DNA from: JBHGBM01 sp041946965
Lineage (GTDB): Bacteria; Acidobacteriota; Terriglobia; Bryobacterales; Bryobacteraceae
Assembly: GCA_041946965.1 (NCBI GenBank)
Contig: JBHGBM010000048.1
Location: 1 to 41,613 of the forward strand
Direction of reading: 5' to 3'
DNA length: 41,613 nucleotides
The position numbers were made by a program, and so were the translations under genes. The notes under the pieces are model-generated. The model had not been told where the DNA came from. It worked only from the letters and a program-made list of their open reading frames with translations, and did no database searches. Positions 1 through 7,284 of the stretch are shown here, one piece after another (the stretch's first letter is position 1; every line of letters begins with the position of its first letter).

Positions 1-180
1 TCGCTGTTCAAGAACACGCGCATCAACGAGCGCTTCAACCTGCGGTTCAACGCGGACTTCTTCAACGCGCTGAACATGGCGGGGCTGGTGCTGCCGAACA
101 GCGGGAGCGGTATCCTGAGCCTTCAGAACTCCGGACAGGGCGCGCGCGAGTTGCAGCTTGGGCTGCGGCTGAGCTGGTAG
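1..180 (+). CDS. TonB-dependent receptor, Oar-like, C-terminal end (partial)
   Basis: The window opens inside a reading frame that ends with a TAG at 178-180. The 59 visible residues have the alternating aromatic/polar pattern of last beta-strands of an outer-membrane barrel (RFNLRFNADFFNALN, then a final strand ending LGLRLSW with a terminal aromatic residue). The same 'NxFNxLN' turn and terminal strand occur at the ends of the complete receptors at 10686-14360 and 30206-33376. It is therefore most likely the end of an Oar-type TonB-dependent receptor importing a bulky nutrient. Its stop lies 3 bp from the stop of the convergent glycosidase gene. The start, plug and regulatory domain lie outside the window. 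Confidence 0.8.
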   Translation, partial: SLFKNTRINERFNLRFNADFFNALNMAGLVLPNSGSGILSLQNSGQGARELQLGLRLSW

Positions 181-183
181 GGC

Positions 184-2340
184 TTACTCCACTACCAGCA
201 TCGCGTGCAGTTCGAGCTTCGGCACGGTGACTTCGGCGGCGCTGCCGTTGCGGGTGATGGGCAGTTCCCGCCCGCCGGGAATCAGGAGCACGCGCTTCGC
301 CTCGCTGCGGAGGCGCACCTTGAGTTCGTGCACGGGCAGGATCTCGCGGCGGAATCCGTAGCCCTCGGGATTCGGGGGAGCGCCGCGGCCGTATGACGCC
401 TGGTCGTTCAGCAGATGCACGACCATCCGCCCGTTCTTGGTGTAGTAGACGGTCTCCACCTGCTCGGAGCCTTCCAGTTCCGCCGGCGGCGGTTCCTTGG
501 CGGCCCAACGGATCGCTCTCTGGAGCAGGCGCGCGGTGGCGGGCGAATTGTTCAGAAAGTAGGCGCGGCCGAGGTCCACGGGGAACCAGACCACGCGCCC
601 CTTACCGTATTCGCGCGCCACGAACGCCGGCAGGTCCGGCCCCCCCGTGCGGATGCCGCCCAGCGCGCCTGCGGGCCTGGATTGCGGTCTGGCGAATCCC
701 ACCTCGTACGCCTGCGAGTTGCCCGGCTTATGGGTGATGATCTGGAAGTTTCTTGCCGGTTCGATGGCGCCCTGCGACCAGATGCCCATGTAGCGAAAGA
801 TTTCGTCGCGCGCGATGGGATGGTCCACGCCCCAGACGCCGGCGGAGATGGTGTAGCTCTTGCCGGACCCGCCATACTTGGCTCCGAAGACGTCGGCGAG
901 GCCGAAATCGGCGCGGCGGCGGCCGGCTTCGTCGGATATCGACGACTCAAACGTAGCCACCAGCCCTCCTCCGCCCCGCACATACTCCCGCAGCGCACTC
1001 AAGGCCTGGGCGGAAAGCGCGGCGGTATTGGGCAGCGCAACCACGCGGTAGCGGCGGAGCGCTTCCGGGGTGAGTTGCCAGTCGGAGAGGATGTCCACGG
1101 GCAGGTGTCCCTCGAGCACGGCCTGGAATACGCCGTAGGCGTTCTGCACGTAAGGCAGGCTGGCCGCCTCTTCGGTCGCGCCGTAATGCCACGCCAAAGT
1201 GTTCTCCGAGTACACCATGCCGAGCCACGGCAGTGCCTGGCTGCCGAGGATCCACTCTTCACGCTCCTGGATGTCCTTCCACAGGACGCCGCGCCACTCC
1301 AGGTTCGACCCGGTGGTGGGGGCGGGCACGTTGCCGTGCGCCAGCATGTTCAGGTTGCGCGCGCGGAGGTCCACCAATGGCATGGCGTGGGTGCGCATCC
1401 ACATGAAACTGGCGCCGTCACCGCGCCGGCAGCGCAGCCACGTGTTCTGGAAACTCTCCCGCACCGGTGTGGCTTGCGGCTTCACGCCGGAGGAGTCGAA
1501 ATCCCAGCCGATTTCCTCCAGAATCCCGTCCACACACTGTTCCAGGCGGCTCGAAACGAAGCCGTTATGGGCGTAGTTGTTATGCCAGCCGCGGTCGTGG
1601 TTGACGATCATGGCGAACTCGGGGTTGACGGCGTGGGCCGCTTCGGTCCATTCGCGCGCGGCATTCTCACGCGTGAACGCCTGAAACTGCATCCAGCGCT
1701 GGAACACGGAATCCTTCGGATCGCGCGTTCGCGGGGCGTTCACTCCGAAGCGCTTCTCAAAAGCTCGAATGCAGTAGGGGTTGCGGCAGCCGGCGCGCGC
1801 GCCCATGTGCATCATGTCGATCATGAGACCGTCCACCGGCGCGGTGCGCAGCACGGAGACCAGACGGTCGCGAAACGCTTCCACGAACGGCGAGGAGAAG
1901 CAGGCATTGTTCTTGACGGGCTTGCCGGACTCGTCCATCTCACGCCACTCGGGATGTTGCGTGAGGATCTCGTCCTGCCGGTCCCAGAAGTCCCCGTAGA
2001 GCACCAGTTTCATATCGTGCCGGCGGGCCGCGGCGAGGTACTCCGCCGCCCACTCGTAGCCGGGAGACCATTTCCCGCCCGGGAACGGCGTGATGTGGTT
2101 GACCGCCACGTCGGGAATGTTGCCGAGTGCGAGGAGCGCCGTGGCGCCCATCGCTTTCGTGCGCGCCGCCCATTCATCGAGCGGCACCGGCTTGTTGCGT
2201 TCCCAGTGCCCGTAGGCCACGCGCAAGGTGCCGGTGACCCACTTCGGGTGCCGCGCGATGGGCCGCTCATGCCGGAGTTCGGGAAGCTCCTGAGCGGAAG
2301 CGGCGGCTGACAGCAAGACTGCAAACGCGATCGTTCGCAT
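184..2340 (-). CDS. Exported glycoside hydrolase, TIM barrel plus GH42-trimerisation-like domain
   Basis: Predicted 718-residue exported protein with a Sec signal (residues 1-17, ending SAAASAQ). Residues about 35-390 look like a TIM barrel of the hypothetical glycosyl hydrolase/GH42-like type (GHL6 style): 'KLVLYGDFWDRQ', 'VDGLMIDMMHMG', 'MIVNHDRGW', 'DGILEEIGWDF'. Residues about 400-620 look like the glutamine-amidotransferase-like middle domain of GH42 beta-galactosidases ('YRVVALPNTAALS', 'REYVRGGGGLVATFE', 'YGKGRVVWFP'). A beta-sandwich tail follows. The Asp and Glu at these strand ends are candidate catalytic residues, but I cannot assign them. ATG at 2340 is chosen over the GTG at 2343 because GAGGA lies about 8 nt upstream. 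The ATG shares one base with the TGA of the upstream sulfatase, so the two genes are probably translationally coupled. Substrate unknown. Confidence 0.75.
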   Translation of the reverse strand: MRTIAFAVLLSAAASAQELPELRHERPIARHPKWVTGTLRVAYGHWERNKPVPLDEWAARTKAMGATALLALGNIPDVAVNHITPFPGGKWSPGYEWAAEYLAAARRHDMKLVLYGDFWDRQDEILTQHPEWREMDESGKPVKNNACFSSPFVEAFRDRLVSVLRTAPVDGLMIDMMHMGARAGCRNPYCIRAFEKRFGVNAPRTRDPKDSVFQRWMQFQAFTRENAAREWTEAAHAVNPEFAMIVNHDRGWHNNYAHNGFVSSRLEQCVDGILEEIGWDFDSSGVKPQATPVRESFQNTWLRCRRGDGASFMWMRTHAMPLVDLRARNLNMLAHGNVPAPTTGSNLEWRGVLWKDIQEREEWILGSQALPWLGMVYSENTLAWHYGATEEAASLPYVQNAYGVFQAVLEGHLPVDILSDWQLTPEALRRYRVVALPNTAALSAQALSALREYVRGGGGLVATFESSISDEAGRRRADFGLADVFGAKYGGSGKSYTISAGVWGVDHPIARDEIFRYMGIWSQGAIEPARNFQIITHKPGNSQAYEVGFARPQSRPAGALGGIRTGGPDLPAFVAREYGKGRVVWFPVDLGRAYFLNNSPATARLLQRAIRWAAKEPPPAELEGSEQVETVYYTKNGRMVVHLLNDQASYGRGAPPNPEGYGFRREILPVHELKVRLRSEAKRVLLIPGGRELPITRNGSAAEVTVPKLELHAMLVVE

Positions 2341-3821
2341 CACTTTTTCCTCATCTGGGCTGCACGCGGACTTTCTGCCTGCTCGTTCGCGGCCAGCGCT
2401 TTCACCGTGTCGCGGAGCCGTTCGCCGTGTTCGCGGTTCTCTTCTTCGCCGTAGACCACCGGCGGGTAGTTCGGGATGCGCTCTTCCCGCTCGCCCTCCC
2501 TTGCGAACTTCCGGTGCCAGGCCAGGCGCTCGCGCAAGCGGGCGACGGCTTCGGGGTACTCCGCCGCGAGGTTGCGCCTCTCATACGGATCTTCGCGGAT
2601 GTTATAGAGCTGCATCGGCTGAGCGCGCCATTCGTAGTAGCTGGCGCCCTCCTCGATGAACTTCCAGTCGCCGGCACGGATCACCTGGAGCGAGTGCACG
2701 ATCTCGTCGCGGGGAGAGGGTCCGCGCGCGGCGATGGTGGACCAGGCGTCCCTGCCGTCGAGCGGCAGGCCCTTCTCCGTACTGGCGCCCGCCAGGCGGC
2801 AGAGCGTGGGGAAGATGTCAATGGCGTGCAGCATCTCATCCGTCGAAGTGCCGGCGGGAATCCGCCCCGGCCAGCGCGCCGCGGCGGGCACCCGGATGCC
2901 GCCCTCGTGGTAGTCCGACTTGAAACCCCGGTATGGGCCGTTGGCGCCTACCACGCGCGGCCCGCCGTTGTCGTTGAGGAACATCACCAGCGTCTCGCGG
3001 TCGATGCCCTTGTCGCGGATGGCCCGCAACACGCGCCCGACCGCGATATCGAGACATTCCATCTGGGCGCGCTGCGAGCCGCGCCCGCCGAGATGCTCGT
3101 ATTTCTTCAGATACTCCGGCGGGGCCATGTGCGGGCCGTGTACGGCGTTGAAGGGAAGGTAGAGGAAAAAAGGCCGCTTACCGTCGTGGCGGGCAATCAG
3201 ACTGGAAGCCTCGCGGGCGAGCAGGAAGGTGGAATAACCCTCCTCGACCACGGGTTTCCCGTTGCGGTGCCAATCCAGGACGCCGCCCCTGGTGTGGGTA
3301 TACGAGTCGATGAGGGCGCCATAGTGGCCGTAATGATGATCGAAACCGCGGGCGCACGGCAAGTGGGCCGCCTGCCACTCACCCAGATGCCACTTGCCCA
3401 CCATCCAGGTGGCGTAGCCCGCGTCGCGCAAGGCCTCGGCCACGGTCCGTTCGTCGCGCAGCATGCCTTGCCGGGCTGATGCGGTGGGGCGTCTCTCGGT
3501 CCCGGTCTTCCAGGCATAGCGGCCGGTGAGCAAGCAACTCCGCGAAGGCGTGCAGACGGGCTGTACGTAGAACTGGCTCATTTTGACGCCTTCGCGGGCG
3601 ATGCGGTCGATATTCGGCGTCGGAACTTCCTTGCCGCCGTTGAACCCGACCTGTTCCCAACCCATGTCATCCGATAATAGGACGACGATGTTGGGGCGGG
3701 GCGCGCGAACCGGCGCCGGAGGGCCGCACAATGACAGCGCGGGATGCAGGCCGGCCACGCTCAGCAGCAGGTGGCGCCGGCTGATCCGGTCAGAGCCGTT
3801 GAGGATCATGAAAGACACCAT
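2340..3821 (-). CDS. Exported arylsulfatase-family sulfatase
   Basis: 493-residue sulfatase. The active-site signature C90-T-P-S-R followed by CLLTGR is the formylglycine motif: the Cys must be oxidised by a maturase, which is not in this window. Metal-binding Asp51-Asp52 ('LLSDDMGW') and the later 'NDNGG' element are intact. A twin-arginine-like leader ('ISRRHLLLSVAG') precedes the domain, so it is probably exported folded. The frame stays open up to 4025, but the first 68 codons of that extension do not resemble a sulfatase and overlap a gene relic. I therefore start at ATG 3821, which has GAGGGG about 13 nt upstream; ATG 3809 is the alternative. It ends in a one-base overlap with the glycosidase, so the two probably strip sulfate and then cleave the same glycan. 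That pairing is inference. Confidence 0.88.
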   Translation of the reverse strand: MVSFMILNGSDRISRRHLLLSVAGLHPALSLCGPPAPVRAPRPNIVVLLSDDMGWEQVGFNGGKEVPTPNIDRIAREGVKMSQFYVQPVCTPSRSCLLTGRYAWKTGTERRPTASARQGMLRDERTVAEALRDAGYATWMVGKWHLGEWQAAHLPCARGFDHHYGHYGALIDSYTHTRGGVLDWHRNGKPVVEEGYSTFLLAREASSLIARHDGKRPFFLYLPFNAVHGPHMAPPEYLKKYEHLGGRGSQRAQMECLDIAVGRVLRAIRDKGIDRETLVMFLNDNGGPRVVGANGPYRGFKSDYHEGGIRVPAAARWPGRIPAGTSTDEMLHAIDIFPTLCRLAGASTEKGLPLDGRDAWSTIAARGPSPRDEIVHSLQVIRAGDWKFIEEGASYYEWRAQPMQLYNIREDPYERRNLAAEYPEAVARLRERLAWHRKFAREGEREERIPNYPPVVYGEEENREHGERLRDTVKALAANEQAESPRAAQMRKK

Positions 3822-3949
3822 TATAAGTTTCAGCCCCTCGATATCGTGCATGCCGTTCCCCGGTGGCGCTGAACCTTCAAGGGCGGTAATCTGCGTATAC
3901 ACCACCTGCCAGGGGCTGGGGCCAATTCGTCCGGCACTTTGGGGATTCT

Positions 3950-4136
3950 TGCTCCGGCGCTCGGATTGCGCTACGCCGGTGCTGTTGCGCGCCGGGTGCG
4001 CCGCGATCCACTCCTGGCGGTCCACCTTGGCGTTGGCCTGCGAGGCGGGCGCGCTGCCCGTCGGTGAGCCGTTCCATCGTGCGCTCCGGAATTCCAGCAG
4101 CTCCGGACCCGGGTCTTGCGCCTGGCCCGGCTGGCC
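3950..4136 (-). pseudogene. Relic of an SGNH-like family gene (N-terminal part)
   Basis: This fills most of the 315 bp between the hydrolase stop (4137) and the sulfatase start (3821). Read on the minus strand, one frame gives 'AQDPGPELLEF' and then 'RQEWIAAHPARNSTGV'. These align with the segments after the signal peptide in the 7285 and 9509 proteins ('AKWIKEHPPRESTGMV', 'VKKNPPRESTGLV'). A second frame gives 'MERLTDGQRARL', matching 'GEPLTDDDRAF' there, which implies frameshifts. Similarity stops about 10 residues after the STG motif, and no SGNH core follows. The frame runs on into the sulfatase reading frame but has no role there. I read it as a decayed fragment of a further family member. 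Short similarity, moderate confidence. Confidence 0.45.
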
Positions 4137-5078
4137 TTACCGGGTCGCCTGGTCGATGGCGCGCACGAGGGCGTCGCGTCCCTCGGCGGTGGACATGAGG
4201 GCGTGCGGCGTGTTGGGCACAAAGTGAATCAGCTTGGAGCTGACGACGCGAGTAGCCCACGTGAGGCCCGCCGGAACGGGCTCGCCGCAATCGAGTTTGC
4301 CGAACAAAAAAATGAGGCGCGTCTTCGGATAATCGAGGACCGCGGCGGGATGCACCACGCTGTCCTCCAGCAACTGCGCGGGGGCCGGCTGTGGTCCTAC
4401 CTGCCGGCACACTCCGTTGGCGGGTCCCAACATGCAGCCCGGCCTGCACTCCATAGCGCCGGCGGGCACGATCCGTGCACACAGCTCGCTCCATACGGCC
4501 GAGGGCTGCGCCGCGCACACGTAGTCCAGCCGCGAGACCGGAGGACCGGAGGTGGGAATCGCGACGTCCAGGATATCGCCGCGTCCGTACGTCGTGAGCG
4601 CGTAGCCGATTTCGGCCGAACCGCCGGAATTGCCGGTGGCGACGAACTTGCCGCCCTTATGCAACGCGTCGCGGACCCACGTGAGCAGCGTGGCATAGCG
4701 GCAGGCCTGCGGCTTCAATCCGCCCTCCTGTGTCACCCACCCGCCGTCCCAGGAACGGTCCACCACCAGAAAGCCGATGTCGGAAAGCTGGCGAACGAGC
4801 GACTGCACCAGTGCCGTTCCGGCGTAGAAGCCCGCGCCGTTGCCGCCGCTGCCGAGCACCACGGTGCCGCGCAGCGGCTTGTCCGGATCCGGTTCGGTGA
4901 TGCGAATCTGCGCCCGTAGGTCTTTCAAGTTCGGACAACTCACCACCACCTGGCGGCAGGTGGTGCGGGCAACGCCACCCGCGGGGCAGGGGTCGGGTAG
5001 CGCGGCGACCTTCCCGGGCGGCGCGGCCGCGGCCGGCAGGGTCAGAATCGATCCCAGGCAAATGCATGCAAGTTTCAT
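4137..5078 (-). CDS. Exported Cys-rich alpha/beta hydrolase
   Basis: 313 residues with a Sec signal (1-19, ILTLPAAAA). The alpha/beta-hydrolase landmarks are an oxyanion loop (G76-SGGNG), the nucleophile elbow G149-N-S151-G-G, a probable acid Asp263 ('FGKLDC') and a probable His292 ('NTPHAL'). The layout recalls poly(3-hydroxybutyrate) depolymerase/feruloyl-esterase-like secreted esterases, but I cannot assign a subfamily. At least ten Cys in the mature part suggest disulfides and an extracytoplasmic location. ATG 5078 has GAGGT 8 nt upstream and begins the signal peptide, so the longer frame to 5165 is rejected. It follows the two-domain esterase gene by 29 bp on the same strand and is probably cotranscribed with it. 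Confidence 0.78.
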   Translation of the reverse strand: MKLACICLGSILTLPAAAAPPGKVAALPDPCPAGGVARTTCRQVVVSCPNLKDLRAQIRITEPDPDKPLRGTVVLGSGGNGAGFYAGTALVQSLVRQLSDIGFLVVDRSWDGGWVTQEGGLKPQACRYATLLTWVRDALHKGGKFVATGNSGGSAEIGYALTTYGRGDILDVAIPTSGPPVSRLDYVCAAQPSAVWSELCARIVPAGAMECRPGCMLGPANGVCRQVGPQPAPAQLLEDSVVHPAAVLDYPKTRLIFLFGKLDCGEPVPAGLTWATRVVSSKLIHFVPNTPHALMSTAEGRDALVRAIDQATR

Positions 5079-5107
5079 CGGTGACCTCGTTTCCGATAAG
5101 TGCCGCC

Positions 5108-6979
5108 CTAGGGGGAAAACCGTGCGCGAAAAAACGCCACCGTACGCCGCGCCGACTCCTTCCATTCTGGGATGTCGGGGCGGCCCGTGTAGAAGCCATG
5201 CGGGCCGTGGTCGGGCTGGTAGGTTTCGACCTGCTTGCCGGCGGCGCGCAGCTTCCTGACGTAGACCTCGATGATCGACGGCGGCGAGTTGTCGTCGTCG
5301 CGTCCGTTAATGACCAGGATGGGAGCGCGCACTTGCGCCACCTCGGTCAAGGCCGAAGTGTAGCCGTAGCGGGCCGGGTTCTTCTCGATCTCCTCGGCCG
5401 AGGCGCCGCGTTCCTTTTCCATGTCCGCCACCATCTTCTTCAGGACGGCGGCCAGCTTCTCGCCGCGCCCGAAACCCTTCTTGACCTCGATCAGGTCCAG
5501 CGCCGCGGGCGCGCAGAGCACCGCGCCGGCGAGGTCCACGCGCGACACTACGCGCGATCCTACCTGCGCCCCATGGCTCGCACCCCACCACCCGATCCGC
5601 TTCGGATCGATGAAGGGGAGCTTGCGCAGCGCCTGGATGGCGGCCACGCTGTCGTCGAATTCGACCGGCTCGATGCCGATGCGCTCCACGGGCCGGTAGT
5701 CGATCGAGTACACGGCCCAACCCTCCTTGAGGAAGTCCACGACCGGCGATTGCATGGACCGGCCCATCCCCACCGTTGCCGCCTTGCCATATCGCCCACC
5801 ATGCGCCATGACGATCGCCGGAAACGGCCCCGGTCCGGCGGGCTTCCGCAGGTAGGCGGGAATGGCGACGCCGCCCACGCCCTGGAATTCGGTCTCCCGG
5901 CCCTGCGAGCCGTCGGGCAGACGCTCCCACCCGGCTGGCCCCGGTGGTCCCGTGGTGGCGCGAGGAACCACGGGTGCCGGCGCCGCTCCGGCAGCGCGTG
6001 GCAGCGCGGGAGCGCCGGTCTGCGGCTTGAGGAGCGATGAGCTGAAAAAGGCGAACGCGCCGTCGCCCATCGTGTTGAGGCACTGCCCCCGGTTGTGCCC
6101 CTTGACGTTCATCAGGAAGTAGAATTCGTGCGGCACCATATTCCGCAGCAGGACCTGGTGCAACTTCTCACACTGCGGCCACAGCCACTGCTCGTTTTCC
6201 CAGTGAGCGACGATGCGGATGACTGTCCGGTCGCGGAGCTTGGCCGCGTTCTTTTCGGCGAGCGTGAACGGGTCGTTAGCGCGGAAGTACTCGAGGTCGC
6301 CCGCCATGGCCGTGGGAAACAGCCTCGACCAAGCCTTTGCCGGCAGGGGCTGTTTGAGTTCGGGTCCCAACAGCGGAGGCGCCATGATCGAGATGACGCC
6401 GAACAAGTCGGGGAACTTGAAGCCGAGGTGCGCGGCGCCGAATCCTCCCATGGAGAAACCGTTTAGCGCGCGGCCCTCCCGCGACGCCACCGTCCGGTAC
6501 GTGGCGTCGACGTGCGGGATGAGGTCCTTCACGATCACCGTTTCCAGGGGGTAAAGACCGTCGCGGGAATCGCAATACATCGTGTTGCCACGCAGGCCGT
6601 TGACGCCGATGATGATCATCGGCAAGAGGCGATGGGCGCGGATGCCCGCGTCCACGCGCTTCACGATCTCGGCCATGTCGCGGCTGGGCGTGCCACCGCT
6701 GGCGGGCAGTTCGTACAAGACGGGATAGCGCGAGTCTCCGCGCTGTTCGTAGTCCGGCGGCAGGTACACCAGGTAGCTGACGTCCGCTTGGATGGTAGGG
6801 CTGCGAAACGTCTTGTAGACTGCGCCTTCGGGAGTGGTCCGGTCGGGGTCGACCCAATCCATCGAGCCGTACTCGTAGCGGATCGGCGGCCCGGAGTACG
6901 GCGCCGTCTGCGCGGCGGCGAGCGCCAGGCCGAACAGCGGCGCGAACAACCATTCCGGTCGTGTCATGAGGTTCTTCAT
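5108..6979 (-). CDS. Exported two-domain esterase: putative esterase fused to alpha/beta hydrolase
   Basis: 623 residues with a signal peptide (1-24). Residues about 50-315 form an esterase domain of the enterochelin-esterase/esterase-D type, with elbow G174-F-S176-M-G-G and a probable His295 ('KGHNRG'). A Pro/Ala linker (320-350) leads to a second alpha/beta hydrolase (350-623): oxyanion 'AHGG', elbow G466-A-S468-H-G, acid in 'GRDDD' (561-563), His594 ('GPHGFY'). The second half is strikingly like the stand-alone protein at 14460-15383, sharing 'PAYLRKPAGPGPFP' and 'AVLCAPAALDLIEV'. Two complete catalytic sets suggest sequential ester or peptide-like cleavage of one substrate. ATG 6979 is preceded by GGGAGGGGG. 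A receptor relic lies just upstream. Confidence 0.85.
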   Translation of the reverse strand: MKNLMTRPEWLFAPLFGLALAAAQTAPYSGPPIRYEYGSMDWVDPDRTTPEGAVYKTFRSPTIQADVSYLVYLPPDYEQRGDSRYPVLYELPASGGTPSRDMAEIVKRVDAGIRAHRLLPMIIIGVNGLRGNTMYCDSRDGLYPLETVIVKDLIPHVDATYRTVASREGRALNGFSMGGFGAAHLGFKFPDLFGVISIMAPPLLGPELKQPLPAKAWSRLFPTAMAGDLEYFRANDPFTLAEKNAAKLRDRTVIRIVAHWENEQWLWPQCEKLHQVLLRNMVPHEFYFLMNVKGHNRGQCLNTMGDGAFAFFSSSLLKPQTGAPALPRAAGAAPAPVVPRATTGPPGPAGWERLPDGSQGRETEFQGVGGVAIPAYLRKPAGPGPFPAIVMAHGGRYGKAATVGMGRSMQSPVVDFLKEGWAVYSIDYRPVERIGIEPVEFDDSVAAIQALRKLPFIDPKRIGWWGASHGAQVGSRVVSRVDLAGAVLCAPAALDLIEVKKGFGRGEKLAAVLKKMVADMEKERGASAEEIEKNPARYGYTSALTEVAQVRAPILVINGRDDDNSPPSIIEVYVRKLRAAGKQVETYQPDHGPHGFYTGRPDIPEWKESARRTVAFFRARFSP

Positions 6980-6995
6980 TCCCCCTCCCAGGAGA

Positions 6996-7163
6996 TCAAA
7001 AGAAGAAGCGTAGCGAAAATTGTACCTGGCGTGCCGGCCGCGTTCCAGTCATCTGGCCGGCGTTGACCGCGCCGGTCTGCACCGTCTGGTTGACGGCGGG
7101 TCCCCACTGTGTGTAGTTCAATGCGTGGAACAGGCCGGCGCGGACTTGCAGACGGGCCGCCTC
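6996..7163 (-). pseudogene. C-terminal relic of a TonB-dependent receptor
   Basis: An open 55-codon frame runs from an in-frame TGA at 7164-7166 down to its own TGA at 6996-6998. It reads 'RLQVRAGLFHALNYTQWG', then an NQT/GQM stretch, and ends 'ARQVQFSLRFFF'. That is the classic last beta-hairpin of an Oar-type receptor, with a Phe terminus. No start codon context and no barrel precede it; upstream sequence is the 5' region of the divergent gene at 7285. It lies 17 bp before the start of the esterase fusion, exactly where an intact receptor would sit at the head of that gene set. I read it as the stump of a deleted receptor gene. Confidence 0.7.
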
Positions 7164-7247
7164 TCAGGGGAATCGCATCGTGCAATTCTCGGTAAAGGCC
7201 GCCGCCGGCGTCGAGTCCGGCGCCGGAATCGCCGTGGGGTTGGGGAA

Positions 7248-7256
7248 TGGTACGCT
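7248..7256 (+). promoter_or_regulatory. Candidate extended -10 promoter (TGG-TACGCT)
   Basis: TGG followed directly by TACGCT fits an extended -10 hexamer (TGnTAnnnT). It would start transcription near 7263, giving a leader of about 22 nt to the ATG at 7285, with GGGAAG as a weak ribosome site. No convincing -35 is visible. A 10-bp palindrome, GAACGCGTTC, sits at 7262-7271 around the presumed start. Confidence 0.35.
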
Positions 7257-7284
7257 AAGGCGAACGCGTTCCCCGGGAAGTTAT

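Noticed and set aside
3822..4025. N-terminal extension of the sulfatase frame
   Set aside because: The 68 extra codons precede a proper export leader and overlap the SGNH-like relic. They are chance continuation of an open frame.
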